Below the pieces are notes generated by a model, which worked only from the letters and a program-made list of their open reading frames with translations, ran no database searches and had not been told where the DNA came from. A stretch of DNA of 64,000 nt. It comes from Corynebacterium jeikeium. Its GTDB lineage: Bacteria; Actinomycetota; Actinomycetes; Mycobacteriales; Mycobacteriaceae. Below, piece after piece: positions 51,120 to 64,000 of the stretch. Position numbers and translations under genes: made by a program. The stretch spans positions 2,456,252-2,520,251 of the forward strand of contig CP033784.1 of NCBI GenBank assembly GCA_003955985.1, written 5' to 3'. How positions within the stretch are numbered: the first letter of the stretch is position 1; every line of letters begins with the position of its first letter.

Positions 51120-51439
51120 GGCGCGACCTTGGATGGCGCCGCGTTGTCTCGTAGGTAGGGCCTTAAGAATCAGGACGAATTCCAAATAAGCGTATGGATC
51201 CCTATTTGGACAGCTTGGCAGTAAAGCCCCATTGAAGCGCGGTATCTGCATGTCGGGATGAGTGGCTGTGGTAAACACAGAAGTGCAATAACTGAATCGG
51301 ACATGCCAACAAGCTCAGTGCCAGAATTCGAGGAGCCTCCGACCGGTGTACTGCGCATCGGACCCTTCTAAGTACCCGCAATTAAGCCAAATCGGTAGCT
51401 ACCCCGAGATATAAGCCACGACATTTGTCGATTAAATGT
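51120..51439. other. Orphan intergenic stretch before rrn copy 2
   Basis: 320 bases between the permease terminator and the rrn repeat. Two short overlapping open frames on the minus strand have no recognisable similarity and no ribosome binding site. It may be a gene remnant; nothing is supported. Confidence 0.4.
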
Positions 51440-51460
51440 TGTTTACCCGTAGGTACAAAA

Positions 51461-51484
51461 GTGGGCCGCAGCCCCCAACCCCAC
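51461..51484 (-). terminator. Putative terminator downstream of 5S rRNA copy 2
   Basis: GTGGG/CCCAC stem followed by TTTTG on the minus strand, matching 43453-43476 although the DNA between this point and 5S has diverged. Confidence 0.45.
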
Positions 51485-51526
51485 ACAAGGGGCAAGGCAA
51501 CCACGACCCACACAATAAACTTTTTA

Positions 51527-51644
51527 TGCCGGCGGCGACCTACTCTCCCACACCCTCCCGAGTGCAGTACCATCGGCGCTGGTGGACTTAGCTTCCGGGT
51601 TCGGAATGGGACCGGGCGTGACCCCACCGCTAACACCACCGACA
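51527..51644 (-). rRNA. rrf: 5S ribosomal RNA, operon 2
   Basis: Identical to the copy at 43518-43635, same borders from helix I pairing. Confidence 0.95.
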
Positions 51645-51743
51645 AAAACCAGGCAACAACCATCCCCACCACAACTTTGGGTGGGTGGTGTCATGCCAGA
51701 CACTGAATAACGGACGCGAGCAAAAACCCTGTAATTCACACTT

Positions 51744-56741
<4,998 letters not shown>

Positions 56742-57180
56742 CCCTTCAAATCAGAAGAATCAAAAAAACAATGAAAGGCCCAAAAACCTGACAAAAACAG
56801 ACAAACAACCACCACACACCAAAAACAGTGCGCGGCCTGGCCGTTATCCAAAAATAAAACGTTCTCCCCTTCGAACCGACGAGGCCAAAAAAGAAGAGAA
56901 CAACCATGATCTTTCCCACAAATGAAAAAACCACGCGAAAAGCACCCAAACAAAGGCGCCGCCACGCAATCCATCACCCGCAAGCACAAAAGGACCCAAA
57001 ACAAACAAAGGCCCCCGGCACCCACCAGCAACACACACGCGCAAACGACAACCAAACAAGCACTTTCCCAAAAAAGTATTAGTTAGTACATCGGCACACT
57101 ATTGAGTTCTCACACAACACACACCCACGAAGACAACCACCCCAAACCAGGGCAACCACCACGTGAGCAGCGAGAGAAAA
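56742..57180 (-). other. rRNA operon 2 leader
   Basis: Leader homologous to that of operon 1, including the boxA-like element at 57112-57094. Sequence identity with operon 1 ends near 57172. Confidence 0.8.
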
Positions 57181-57209
57181 CATTAACAAACAATTAACCA
57201 GAAAGTCAA
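57181..57209 (-). promoter_or_regulatory. Promoter of rRNA operon 2
   Basis: -35 TTGACT (57209-57204), 17-base spacer, -10 TTAATG (57186-57181) on the minus strand. The -35 is the same as in operon 1; the -10 and the spacer differ and are A/T-richer, so the two operons may differ in strength or control. Confidence 0.65.
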
Positions 57210-57302
57210 ACCAACGACTCCCAGCGGCTAACCGCACGAAAACATTTCCCCCACATCAACCAACCAAACACATAAACTGCCTGGCCACGCTGACCTCCAG
57301 AT

Positions 57303-57308
57303 ACATTA
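57303..57308 (-). promoter_or_regulatory. Conserved upstream element, possible second rrn promoter (operon 2)
   Basis: TGTGTGTAATGTATC on the minus strand, matching the element at 49284-49289. TTCGCTTAA further upstream corresponds to TTCGCTTTA in operon 1 and could act as a -35 region. Confidence 0.45.
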
Positions 57309-57440
57309 CACACATGCCCCTATTTAAGCGAATCCGCTGGTAGAACCTGGAAAACGAATCACTTTAGTTAACTCTGTACGCCAGATTTGAGCCTTCCTAC
57401 GGCTCGGGCGCTACTTTTCAGCAACTCAGCAATCGACCAA

Positions 57441-58718
57441 TTACTTAGTCAGAGCCGCCTTGTCACCTGCGAGTCGTCGCCAAGCAGTGGCAGACGCGAC
57501 CCCCATCAGCGCACCCGCACCCAGAAACACGCTGCCTGCACCCATCGCGGTAGCACCCAAACCAGCAACCGGCGGCAGGATGACCTGCGCCAAGCGGTTA
57601 CCCATCAGTCGGATGGATAGCGCCTGAGCGCGCACCTCGGCATCCACCAGGGAGCTCACCCACGTCATTGACATGGGCATGACAAAACCCCACGCCAAGC
57701 CACAGATACCAACCGCGACAACCATCAGCCACGCACTCTGTAGCCACGGCATTGCCAAAAGCGGCAGGACACCGGCACAAACTGCAATGATAAGGACTCG
57801 ATTGCGATTAGCTCGGTTCAAAACAGTCGGCATGAGGGCTCGGGAAATAATCGCGAGGCCACTACGCGCACCAAGGATTGCCGTCACCTCGGCAACACTA
57901 AAGCCCAGTTCGCGTCCCAGCACCGGCACATATGCCGTCAACAGGTCAATGGCTACGATGACCGCAATTGATACAGCCATGGCGCTGGACATGCCGTCGA
58001 TACGCAGGATGCTTAGGACCGATGCGCCGCTGGCTTCGGCCTGCGCCGGCCGCCTCTTGTCCATCCGGCTGCGGTCGCTAACAGTCGACGCCGGGGATTG
58101 CTCAGTTGAGCTAGCAGCTTGCACTTCGGCGGCTGCATTCGCTTCGTGCCGTCGATAAGCAGTTGCGACCGGCCAGCCGATGACCAGGGCGACCGCGCCG
58201 ATTCCCGTCATCGCCCAGAGCGCAGAAGTGGTGGCGGTCATGGCGCTGCCGTCGTGGTTGGGAGTGAGCAGACCTGCACCGACAATGCCGAGGAACTGCC
58301 CGACGGAAATTCCGAGCGTGAAATAAGCAAAGAGGCTATCGAGCCCGGCGACGCCGCCACGCAGGTGCGAAACCATGCCTTGAGCGGCGATGAGCGTGGT
58401 CATGTGGGCAAAACCCAGGGCCACGTAGCCGAGCAGAAGAATAGGTAGGTTCGGCGAGAGCGCCATTACTGCTGCCGCGATGACGGTGGCGACGAGACCG
58501 GAGTACATGACTTCGGTGGCGCGATGACTGTCGACAAGCTTGCCGGCGGGAAGCGCAATAATAAGAGGTACAAGTGAAAATGCGGCAGTGAACCAGCCGA
58601 CGGTGGCGGCGGAACCGCCAAAATCGAGGACTCGCCAAGAAAGCAGCACGCGACCGCCGTTGAAAACCGCTTGTCCCAACACAGTAATGAGAACCAATAG
58701 GCCGAACCAGCGTCTCAT
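57441..58718 (-). CDS. MFS transporter
   Basis: 425 residues with 12 predicted membrane segments in two blocks of six, joined by a hydrophilic loop near 193-235 (Ala/Ser/Glu-rich). Typical major-facilitator elements: PAGKLVDSHRATEV after helix 2 and a repeat-like helix pattern in the second half. GGGGAG lies about 12 bases before the ATG. No substrate clue. It faces rrn operon 2 and shares no operon partner. A short GAGCC/GGCTC hairpin at 57389-57405 may end it. Confidence 0.85.
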   Translation of the reverse strand: MRRWFGLLVLITVLGQAVFNGGRVLLSWRVLDFGGSAATVGWFTAAFSLVPLIIALPAGKLVDSHRATEVMYSGLVATVIAAAVMALSPNLPILLLGYVALGFAHMTTLIAAQGMVSHLRGGVAGLDSLFAYFTLGISVGQFLGIVGAGLLTPNHDGSAMTATTSALWAMTGIGAVALVIGWPVATAYRRHEANAAAEVQAASSTEQSPASTVSDRSRMDKRRPAQAEASGASVLSILRIDGMSSAMAVSIAVIVAIDLLTAYVPVLGRELGFSVAEVTAILGARSGLAIISRALMPTVLNRANRNRVLIIAVCAGVLPLLAMPWLQSAWLMVVAVGICGLAWGFVMPMSMTWVSSLVDAEVRAQALSIRLMGNRLAQVILPPVAGLGATAMGAGSVFLGAGALMGVASATAWRRLAGDKAALTK

Positions 58719-58979
58719 ACCTGTTTGTAACTCCCCTTCTCCTGTGTGGTCGTACTCTTCGCGGGGCGATTTCTTTGCACGTCAATACCTAAATTGATCG
58801 GTGCCTTCTCGTCGACTCGCACTCCTGCCAACCCGCGAAGGGCGGTCAAAGTGATGCGGCTTATTAAGAATAGTCCCTGAAGTTAAACATGTTTAGCGCA
58901 TAGAATGAATTATTCGGGCATCCTTGTCGATGTAACCGGTTTGCTTATTTAGTTAATAAAGAATCAGGAATTAGGAGCC
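58719..58979. promoter_or_regulatory. Divergent region between the MFS and NYN genes with a 12-bp palindrome
   Basis: TAAACATGTTTA (58884-58895) is a perfect palindrome just upstream of a -10-like TAGAAT (58901-58906) facing the NYN gene. It could be an operator. No gene in the 261 bases. Confidence 0.4.
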
Positions 58980-60548
58980 ATGCTTGAACGCACATTGGTG
59001 TTCGTCGATACGTCATATTTATTGGCGAGCTTTTACAACTCGTGGGAAACCGGAGCCCGCGGGCAATTAGAAATCGACCTTAGAGAAGTAGTTAGTGTCC
59101 TTGACCGAATGATTAACCAGCAGCTGAACCAGCCAGTTCAGCGGCAACTTTGGTACGACGGCATCCCGGAGTCGGGGCCGCATCGTTACCAGCGCTCACT
59201 GCGCACGATTGATGGTGTGCAGCTGCGCGCAGGTCAGCTCATTGAATGGGGTGACCGACGGACTCAGAAGGCCGTCGATACGCGACTCGTCGCAGACATG
59301 GTCGTCGCCGGCCTGCGCAACCAAGTTTCCGATATCGTGCTGGTCTCGGGCGATGCGGACATGCTGCCCGGCGTCGCTGAGGCTTCGGCTGCCGGTGTGC
59401 GTGTGCATCTCTACGGCTTCGGCTGGGACTCCATGTCCGGTGCACTTCGCCATGCCTGCGATTCGACGACAATCCTCGATCCCCGCGAGGACTTCGCCGA
59501 CGCCATGCAGCTCAACGTCCTTGAAGGCCCAATCCCACCGGTCGTCCGCACGAATAAGCCGCTGGGCGATGCCGAACCAATCGAGGATCTCGGCGCCACC
59601 TGCGTGCCGGATACGCGCATCACTCCTCCGGGCGAGGGCTCGCTTGACGACGGCACGGAGAACACTCCCTCCGCTGCCGACGGTGACGCTGCTTCGCCGG
59701 AGGCCGGCACTCCGGAGGTTCCGCAGGACCAGCGCGTTGTGCCATCCCCCACGGCTGACAGCGACTCCGACTGTCGCAGCGAAGACAATGCCGCAGCCAC
59801 GCCGACGGCCAAGGCCGACTCGCCGAAGTTCAACGAGGTCGAGCACGCGGCCAAGATGGGTGCCCGGGAAATCCCGGCGCAGGCTGAGCACCGCGCTGAG
59901 GTAGAGCGCACCGGCGGTTCGGAAGCTACACGGGTGGATTCCGCTGCTTCGGGCGTTTCGGCTGCCTCACCAACGCAGCCAACGCAGCCAGCACAGCCTT
60001 CTCCAGCGACCATGCCCGGCGCGACAGTCAACACTGGCAGTGGGGCTGGTAACGACACTGTGAACAACACCGGAGCCGAGCATGCAGGCGCGTCTGCCTC
60101 CGATTCCGCGTCGTCGACTGCAACCGGCAGTGGGGAGTCGGCGACGGAGTCGTCGACAAGCGAAGACGGTGCCAACACGAGTACGCCGAAACCAAGCCCG
60201 CGGCCGAATCCTTCGATGATGGCGCCAAGGAGGAAGCTGCGTAGTCGATACGTGCCCCTGCCGAACGAGGTGTGGGCATCCGCGGGTTTTCAGACGCCGT
60301 TCGATGTGGGACAGCAGTACGCGAACTGGTGGTACGAGAATATTGCAAACGAGCAGGCGCGCGATAGTGCCCACTTGCTCTCTGGTGGTGGGCTGCCACC
60401 GGACATTGATCGTCCGCTGCTGCAGTTTGCGTGCGAAACCCTGCACGAATACACGCTGACGGAGACGCAGCGCGTCAATCTGCGCGATGGTTTCCACGCC
60501 GGTATCCGCGGAGTGCTGCTCGCGCGGAAGAACGGCGAATTGGAGTAA
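58980..60548 (+). CDS. NYN-domain (PIN-like) protein with long disordered linker
   Basis: 522 residues. Residues 1-170 are a NYN domain of the LabA/DUF88 type: VDTSY with D10, KAVDTRLVADM with D100 and D106, and VSGDADMLPGV with D125 and D127. These acidic residues form the metal site of PIN-like ribonucleases. Residues about 190-415 are low-complexity Ser/Thr/Ala/Pro/Glu and probably disordered. The last 105 residues form a separate domain (RSRYVPLPNEVWASAGFQTPFDVGQQYANWW...) that I do not recognise. AGGAG lies just before the ATG. Likely an RNase or RNA-binding protein; the target is unknown. Confidence 0.82.
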   Translation: MLERTLVFVDTSYLLASFYNSWETGARGQLEIDLREVVSVLDRMINQQLNQPVQRQLWYDGIPESGPHRYQRSLRTIDGVQLRAGQLIEWGDRRTQKAVDTRLVADMVVAGLRNQVSDIVLVSGDADMLPGVAEASAAGVRVHLYGFGWDSMSGALRHACDSTTILDPREDFADAMQLNVLEGPIPPVVRTNKPLGDAEPIEDLGATCVPDTRITPPGEGSLDDGTENTPSAADGDAASPEAGTPEVPQDQRVVPSPTADSDSDCRSEDNAAATPTAKADSPKFNEVEHAAKMGAREIPAQAEHRAEVERTGGSEATRVDSAASGVSAASPTQPTQPAQPSPATMPGATVNTGSGAGNDTVNNTGAEHAGASASDSASSTATGSGESATESSTSEDGANTSTPKPSPRPNPSMMAPRRKLRSRYVPLPNEVWASAGFQTPFDVGQQYANWWYENIANEQARDSAHLLSGGGLPPDIDRPLLQFACETLHEYTLTETQRVNLRDGFHAGIRGVLLARKNGELE

Positions 60549-60591
60549 TAGCGCGCCTCACGGATTCGGCAGTTTCGGTGGCTTCAGCACT

Positions 60592-60640
60592 GCTGGCGCT
60601 ACTGTCGCTGCTGGCGCTACTGTCGCTGCTGGCGCTGCTG
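60592..60640. repeat. 18-bp tandem repeat after the NYN gene
   Basis: GCTGGCGCTACTGTCGCT at 60592-60609 and 60610-60627, with a partial third copy to 60640. It lies directly behind the NYN stop and before the long hairpin. Confidence 0.8.
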
Positions 60641-60645
60641 GTGCG

Positions 60646-60718
60646 AGAAAGTGTCGGGGTTTATGTCAGTTTAGGGTGGTTTTTCCCGCTCAAACTGACA
60701 TAAACCCCGACACTTTCT
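60646..60718. terminator. 27-bp perfect hairpin between convergent genes
   Basis: Arms at 60646-60672 and 60692-60718 are perfectly complementary over 27 bases with a 19-base loop. It sits between the convergent NYN and pspA genes. A short T-run (TTTCTTG) follows on the plus strand. Likely a bidirectional terminator, although far longer than needed. Confidence 0.7.
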
Positions 60719-60747
60719 TGTTGACGATTGTTGGCAACTGGTGAACG

Positions 60748-61593
60748 CTACTTCGCTTCGTCTGCGTCCGTTGTGGTGTCCTCAACGGCCTCAACGGACT
60801 CGGCGGACTCGGCGGCCTCCAGCTCGCCGGCGTTATCCTTCGCGGCAGAACCGGATTCGAGAGCAGCGTTTTCATTATTCATCTGGGCACGAATTTCGGC
60901 CAGACGCATGTCAGCAGCGGCATCGCGAGTCGAAGTCTCGATCTCAGCCATACGACCTGCCTGTGAGGATTCCGCGAGCTCCTGAGCGCCCAACGCATTG
61001 GCGTAGCGGCCTTCAATCTTCTCACGGACCGAATCCAAAGTCGGCACATTCGGATCCTCGGAAATACCCTGCATGCTCTGGAGAGTCTTCGACGCGGTCT
61101 CTTGCATCTTGGCCTGATCGGCCTGCGACTCCAGCTTGCGGATATCCTGCTTAATCTGCTCGTAGCGAGCCTGCGACTGCTGCGCCTGACGCTGTGCCTC
61201 CTCAGCAGCAGATACGGCCTGCTGGTGGAGCTGCGTAGTATTTTCCAGCTCCTTTTCAACATTCACCAGCTGGGTGGCAAACACCTCAGCAGTGCTTTCC
61301 ATCTTCTGTGCAGTGGCCTCATCGCCCTTGGCACGAGCTTGATCCGCATTGGCGAGTGCCTGCCGGGTGTTCTCGGTAATCTTGTCACGCTCAGAGGTCA
61401 ACCGCCCCAGCTGCATTTCCAGCTGATTGCGGTTGCCGATGATAGCCGCAGCCTGACGCTGAATCTCCTGATGGCGCTGACGCTCGGCCTCAGCTGCCTG
61501 TGCAATCTGAACCTTAGGATCCGCATTGTCCTCGATCTTCTTATCGAACGAAGACATCATGTACTTCCAGCCCTTGGCAAATGGATTAGCCAT
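60748..61593 (-). CDS. pspA: PspA/IM30 family membrane-stress protein
   Basis: 281 residues, almost all helical coiled coil, as in PspA and Vipp1. The N-terminus (MANPFAKGWKYMMSSFDKKIEDNADPKVQIAQA) fits the amphipathic helix plus first coiled-coil segment. It is rich in Gln, Glu and Ala and ends in an acidic tail (ESAESVEAVEDTTTD). It protects the cytoplasmic membrane, probably by forming a scaffold. No pspB/C or clgR neighbours are visible here. Confidence 0.88.
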   Translation of the reverse strand: MANPFAKGWKYMMSSFDKKIEDNADPKVQIAQAAEAERQRHQEIQRQAAAIIGNRNQLEMQLGRLTSERDKITENTRQALANADQARAKGDEATAQKMESTAEVFATQLVNVEKELENTTQLHQQAVSAAEEAQRQAQQSQARYEQIKQDIRKLESQADQAKMQETASKTLQSMQGISEDPNVPTLDSVREKIEGRYANALGAQELAESSQAGRMAEIETSTRDAAADMRLAEIRAQMNNENAALESGSAAKDNAGELEAAESAESVEAVEDTTTDADEAK

Positions 61594-61754
61594 GCAAATC
61601 CAACCTTCCTCAACATATGCGGAATAACTAATCGGAACCGAGAAGATTCCATCTCTTAAAAAATTGTACGTGAGCTAGCTCGCTCTCTCTCGGCAAACGG
61701 AAAGAGCTGGTTACCGACAAGCAAGACTCCCCCAGAGTTGTAAACTCTCTAAAC

Positions 61755-63056
61755 ATGGTTCATTGCCCTCAACGCACGTACCGCGGACTGGCCGCGAGTC
61801 TCGCCGCGGTAATTACTCTGTCAGCAACTGCGCCGCTGGCTAACGCGACAGTCACCGCAACTGCTGACTCCACCGATACCGGTGCATTTTCGCAGGTAGT
61901 CGTAGCAGCTCCATCGTCAACGGAGCCGGCTAAGCCCTCCGACGCAAAAACCAAGAAGACCACCGAAAAGCCAACTGAAAAGGCTCCCGAGAAGAGCACA
62001 GGGCGAACCGCAGAGAAGTCGGCGGAACAGTCGGCTGAGAAGTCGACCGAGAAAACCTCTTCACCGACATCGGAAACGTCCTCGACGGAGCCGTCGGAAA
62101 GCACTGTGAAAAGTGAGCCGAAGGAGTTTCCCCCACTTGTGCCAGGGGCGAAGACCCAGTGGGGCCTTGGCGTGCAAACTCGTCTCGACGAAGTGACTGA
62201 GAAGTTCGACGCTAAGGGCGGCATGCTCGGCATGGGCATTCTGGATCGCCAGACCGGTGAGTTCATCTGCAACTCACACTGTGATGATGTTTTTCGCCTC
62301 GCCAGCCTGATGAAGGTATTCGTCGCCGACGTTGTGGCCTATTCCAACTACACGCAGCCGAAGAAGGGCGAGATTGTCGCTGGCCAGGGTGATATGCCGG
62401 TTGAGGGCAACCCCGACGCCATGCTGCGCGACGACATGATTCGATACTCCAACAACGAAGCAACTGACGAGCTGTGGGATTCCTACGGCGGTGTACGCAT
62501 CGTTGACAATGTCCGACAGCGCTACGGCCTCTCGGATAAGACTGTCGGCTCACCTATGTGGGGAGCCACCACCAGTACGCCAGCCGACATGGTTGCCTAC
62601 TTTGACCGGATGCTGAGCGAAGAAGGCGGGCTGAGCGACACGGAGACCAAATACATGCGTCAGCTGATGTACTCACTGCCGCGCTACTCCTACGGCGATG
62701 CAGACCAGAACTTCGGTCTGCGTGCAGCGCTACCGAAGGAAACGATTGCCAACAAGTCCGGTTGGTACGAAGAGCAGCACACCACTGCCGGATTCCTTGG
62801 CGACGATGACCGTTACGCTATCGCGGTTCTGGGCAAAAACCTGACCGCCAACGAACTCACCGAAGCTGTCAAGCACGTGTTCCCAGACGGGCAGGTTCTG
62901 CCAACAGGTGAGAAGGAGACAAAGCACGCCCGCACCAGCGCACCACTGTCGATTGAGGAGGACTCAAACAAAGTCGCTCCAGCCCTGTGGGCGCTAGTAG
63001 CAGCACTCGCTGGCTTTGGTATTGGCTGGCTCATTCGTGGCCAGCGCGCGGACTAG
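61755..63056 (+). CDS. Surface-anchored SxxK serine hydrolase (beta-lactamase-like)
   Basis: 433 residues. A signal peptide (1 to about 31, cleavage near ANA) is followed by a Lys/Glu/Thr/Ser-rich linker (about 52-125) built on KxxEK-type repeats. A penicillin-binding-fold domain follows with S184-L-M-K187, the second motif SNN at 232-234 and KSG at 334-336. These match the three motifs of class A beta-lactamases and related hydrolases. A membrane helix near 405-427 with a short basic tail anchors the C-terminus. It may be a peptidoglycan-acting enzyme or an esterase; beta-lactamase activity is not implied. No RBS; AAACATGG start. Confidence 0.83.
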   Translation: MVHCPQRTYRGLAASLAAVITLSATAPLANATVTATADSTDTGAFSQVVVAAPSSTEPAKPSDAKTKKTTEKPTEKAPEKSTGRTAEKSAEQSAEKSTEKTSSPTSETSSTEPSESTVKSEPKEFPPLVPGAKTQWGLGVQTRLDEVTEKFDAKGGMLGMGILDRQTGEFICNSHCDDVFRLASLMKVFVADVVAYSNYTQPKKGEIVAGQGDMPVEGNPDAMLRDDMIRYSNNEATDELWDSYGGVRIVDNVRQRYGLSDKTVGSPMWGATTSTPADMVAYFDRMLSEEGGLSDTETKYMRQLMYSLPRYSYGDADQNFGLRAALPKETIANKSGWYEEQHTTAGFLGDDDRYAIAVLGKNLTANELTEAVKHVFPDGQVLPTGEKETKHARTSAPLSIEEDSNKVAPALWALVAALAGFGIGWLIRGQRAD

Positions 63057-63060
63057 ATAC

Positions 63061-63105
63061 AAAAAGCCCCCGCGCGCTTGAGGGCTAGTTCAGGCGCGGG
63101 GGCTT
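63061..63105. terminator. Bidirectional terminator between the SxxK gene and trxA
   Basis: 12-bp stem AAGCCCCCGCGC / GCGCGGGGGCTT (63064-63075 and 63094-63105). On the minus strand it is followed by five T, serving trxA. Confidence 0.85.
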
Positions 63106-63160
63106 ACGCGGAAGTGCTCCAAGTCGGAAAACGCACAGTATGCGGGCTGAACCGCAGAGT

Positions 63161-63541
63161 TTACTCGGTAGCGCTATCCTGTGCGGCCTGCTCGGCAATT
63201 TGCGCACGGACATCATCCATGTTCAGCTCCGAAGCCTGGCCAACCAGATCGCTCAGGGCGGCCTCCGGCAGCACACCAGAGTGCTGGAACAGCAGGATTC
63301 CCTCGCGGAAAACAAACAGCGTCGGAATCGACTGAATGCCCATGGCTGCCGAAACCTCCTGGTTGGCATCGGTGTCCAGCTTTGCGAACACTACCTCTGA
63401 GTGCTTCTCGGAAGCCTTCTCATAAATCGGGGCGAACTGGCGGCACGGACCGCACCAGGATGCCCAGGCATCAACGAGCACGATGTCGTTGTTCTGAATA
63501 GTCTCAGCGAAAGTCTCGTTCGTAATATCAACAGTTGCCAT
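63161..63541 (-). CDS. trxA: Thioredoxin
   Basis: Cytoplasmic disulphide reductant, 126 residues. The redox site is WCGPC at 29-33, preceded by Ser where Pro or Ala is usual, and the cis-Pro is in SIPTLF. It has about 20 extra C-terminal residues (VRAQIAEQAAQDSATE), Ala/Gln/Asp-rich, not in classical thioredoxins. AGGAG precedes the ATG. It ends at a terminator. Electrons would come from a thioredoxin reductase elsewhere. Confidence 0.95.
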   Translation of the reverse strand: MATVDITNETFAETIQNNDIVLVDAWASWCGPCRQFAPIYEKASEKHSEVVFAKLDTDANQEVSAAMGIQSIPTLFVFREGILLFQHSGVLPEAALSDLVGQASELNMDDVRAQIAEQAAQDSATE

Positions 63542-63683
63542 GGGTCTAACTCCTCTTACTCTTTAACGTCGTGTTCTAACTTCACGTTCTTTACGTAGGT
63601 TTTTACCCGTTAGTCTCCCACAACGCACGCGGGGGTCGATTCATTCCCGCCGGGTTCGCGGGAACGTCGTAAAGCGGCGCGAG

Positions 63684-64000
63684 CTAGTGGTTGATGCGGA
63701 CAGTGTTGGCCTGTTTACCCAGGCCATCGATGGTGATGACCATTTCCTGACCATCCTGAAGGTAGGTCTGCGGGCTCATGCCGTGTCCAACACCCGCCGG
63801 CGTTCCCGTGGAGATGACATCGCCCGGGTTCAGCTGCACGAACTGTGAGATGTAGGCGATCAACTTCGCCGGGGAGAAAACAAGGTCCGCAATCGGTGCA
63901 TCCTGGCGCAGCTCTCCGTCGACGTATGTGCGCACCCGCGCGGAGTCCGCATCGAAAGCATCGGCCGTGAGCATCCACGGCCCGAAAGCACTGGCGCGCT
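63684..64000 (-). CDS. Fumarylacetoacetate hydrolase family protein, 5' end cut by window edge
   Basis: Only the C-terminal 105 residues or so lie in the window; the frame is open to base 64000 and reads ...RASAFGPWMLTADAFDADS. The pattern LNPGDVISTGTPAGVGHGM is the diagnostic FAH-family block with metal and substrate-binding residues. Members include fumarylpyruvate hydrolases and acylpyruvases for aromatic compound breakdown, plus oxaloacetate decarboxylases. Which one cannot be told from this part. Confidence 0.9.
   Translation of the reverse strand, partial: RASAFGPWMLTADAFDADSARVRTYVDGELRQDAPIADLVFSPAKLIAYISQFVQLNPGDVISTGTPAGVGHGMSPQTYLQDGQEMVITIDGLGKQANTVRINH

Overview
The window is a piece of a Corynebacterium chromosome. 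The evidence is the gene content and order: a lactate dehydrogenase followed by an atypical pyruvate kinase (Pyk2 type), pheA followed by a phosphoglycerate-mutase-like gene, Lsr2, LytR-CpsA-Psr, DUF5926 and septum-formation family proteins, and 16S/23S rRNA of actinobacterial type without tRNAs in the spacer. The 16S sequence looks closest to the C. xerosis/C. amycolatum group from memory. That species guess is weak and needs a database comparison.

Layout. 1-7 kb: lipid and glycerol use. A PlsC acyltransferase is cut by the left edge, then come glpD, glpF and glpK and a secreted monoacylglycerol-lipase-like hydrolase with a striking operator-like palindrome in its promoter. 7-8.4 kb: a PadR regulator overlapping a membrane protein gene. 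8.7-21 kb: housekeeping and envelope genes (serS, LysE-type exporter, septum-formation protein, small zincin, DUF1707 protein, phosphatase, pheA, amidase, fructosamine-kinase-like gene, LCP ligase, DUF5926). 20.7-26.6 kb: pyk2, ldh, a membrane alpha/beta hydrolase and sodA. 26.7-43.3 kb: a crotonase, a RecB-like nuclease, a basic coiled-coil protein, Tat-exported PhoD, lsr2, a second YidC-like insertase beside a TetR regulator, stress genes (glsB-like, usp), an RluA-type pseudouridine synthase, an ABC exporter pair, a DUF2871 protein and an SDR.

43.4-57.2 kb holds two complete rRNA operons (16S-23S-5S) in tandem on the minus strand. They form direct repeats of about 5.7 kb, separated by a plus-strand NCS2 purine permease. 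The copies are almost identical but differ by small indels in 23S and in the spacers. Each has a recognisable sigma70-type promoter and boxA-like antitermination sequences.

57.4-64 kb: an MFS transporter, a NYN-domain (putative RNase) protein with a long disordered linker, PspA, a membrane-anchored extracellular SxxK serine hydrolase, thioredoxin, and a fumarylacetoacetate-hydrolase-family gene cut by the right edge.

There is no prophage, insertion sequence, CRISPR array or tRNA gene that I can support. No clear new multi-gene system stands out. The most interesting items are the tandem rrn pair with internal 23S heterogeneity, several strong undescribed palindromes in promoters, very long hairpins between convergent genes, an Lsr2 with an altered AT-hook motif, and the NYN and SxxK proteins.
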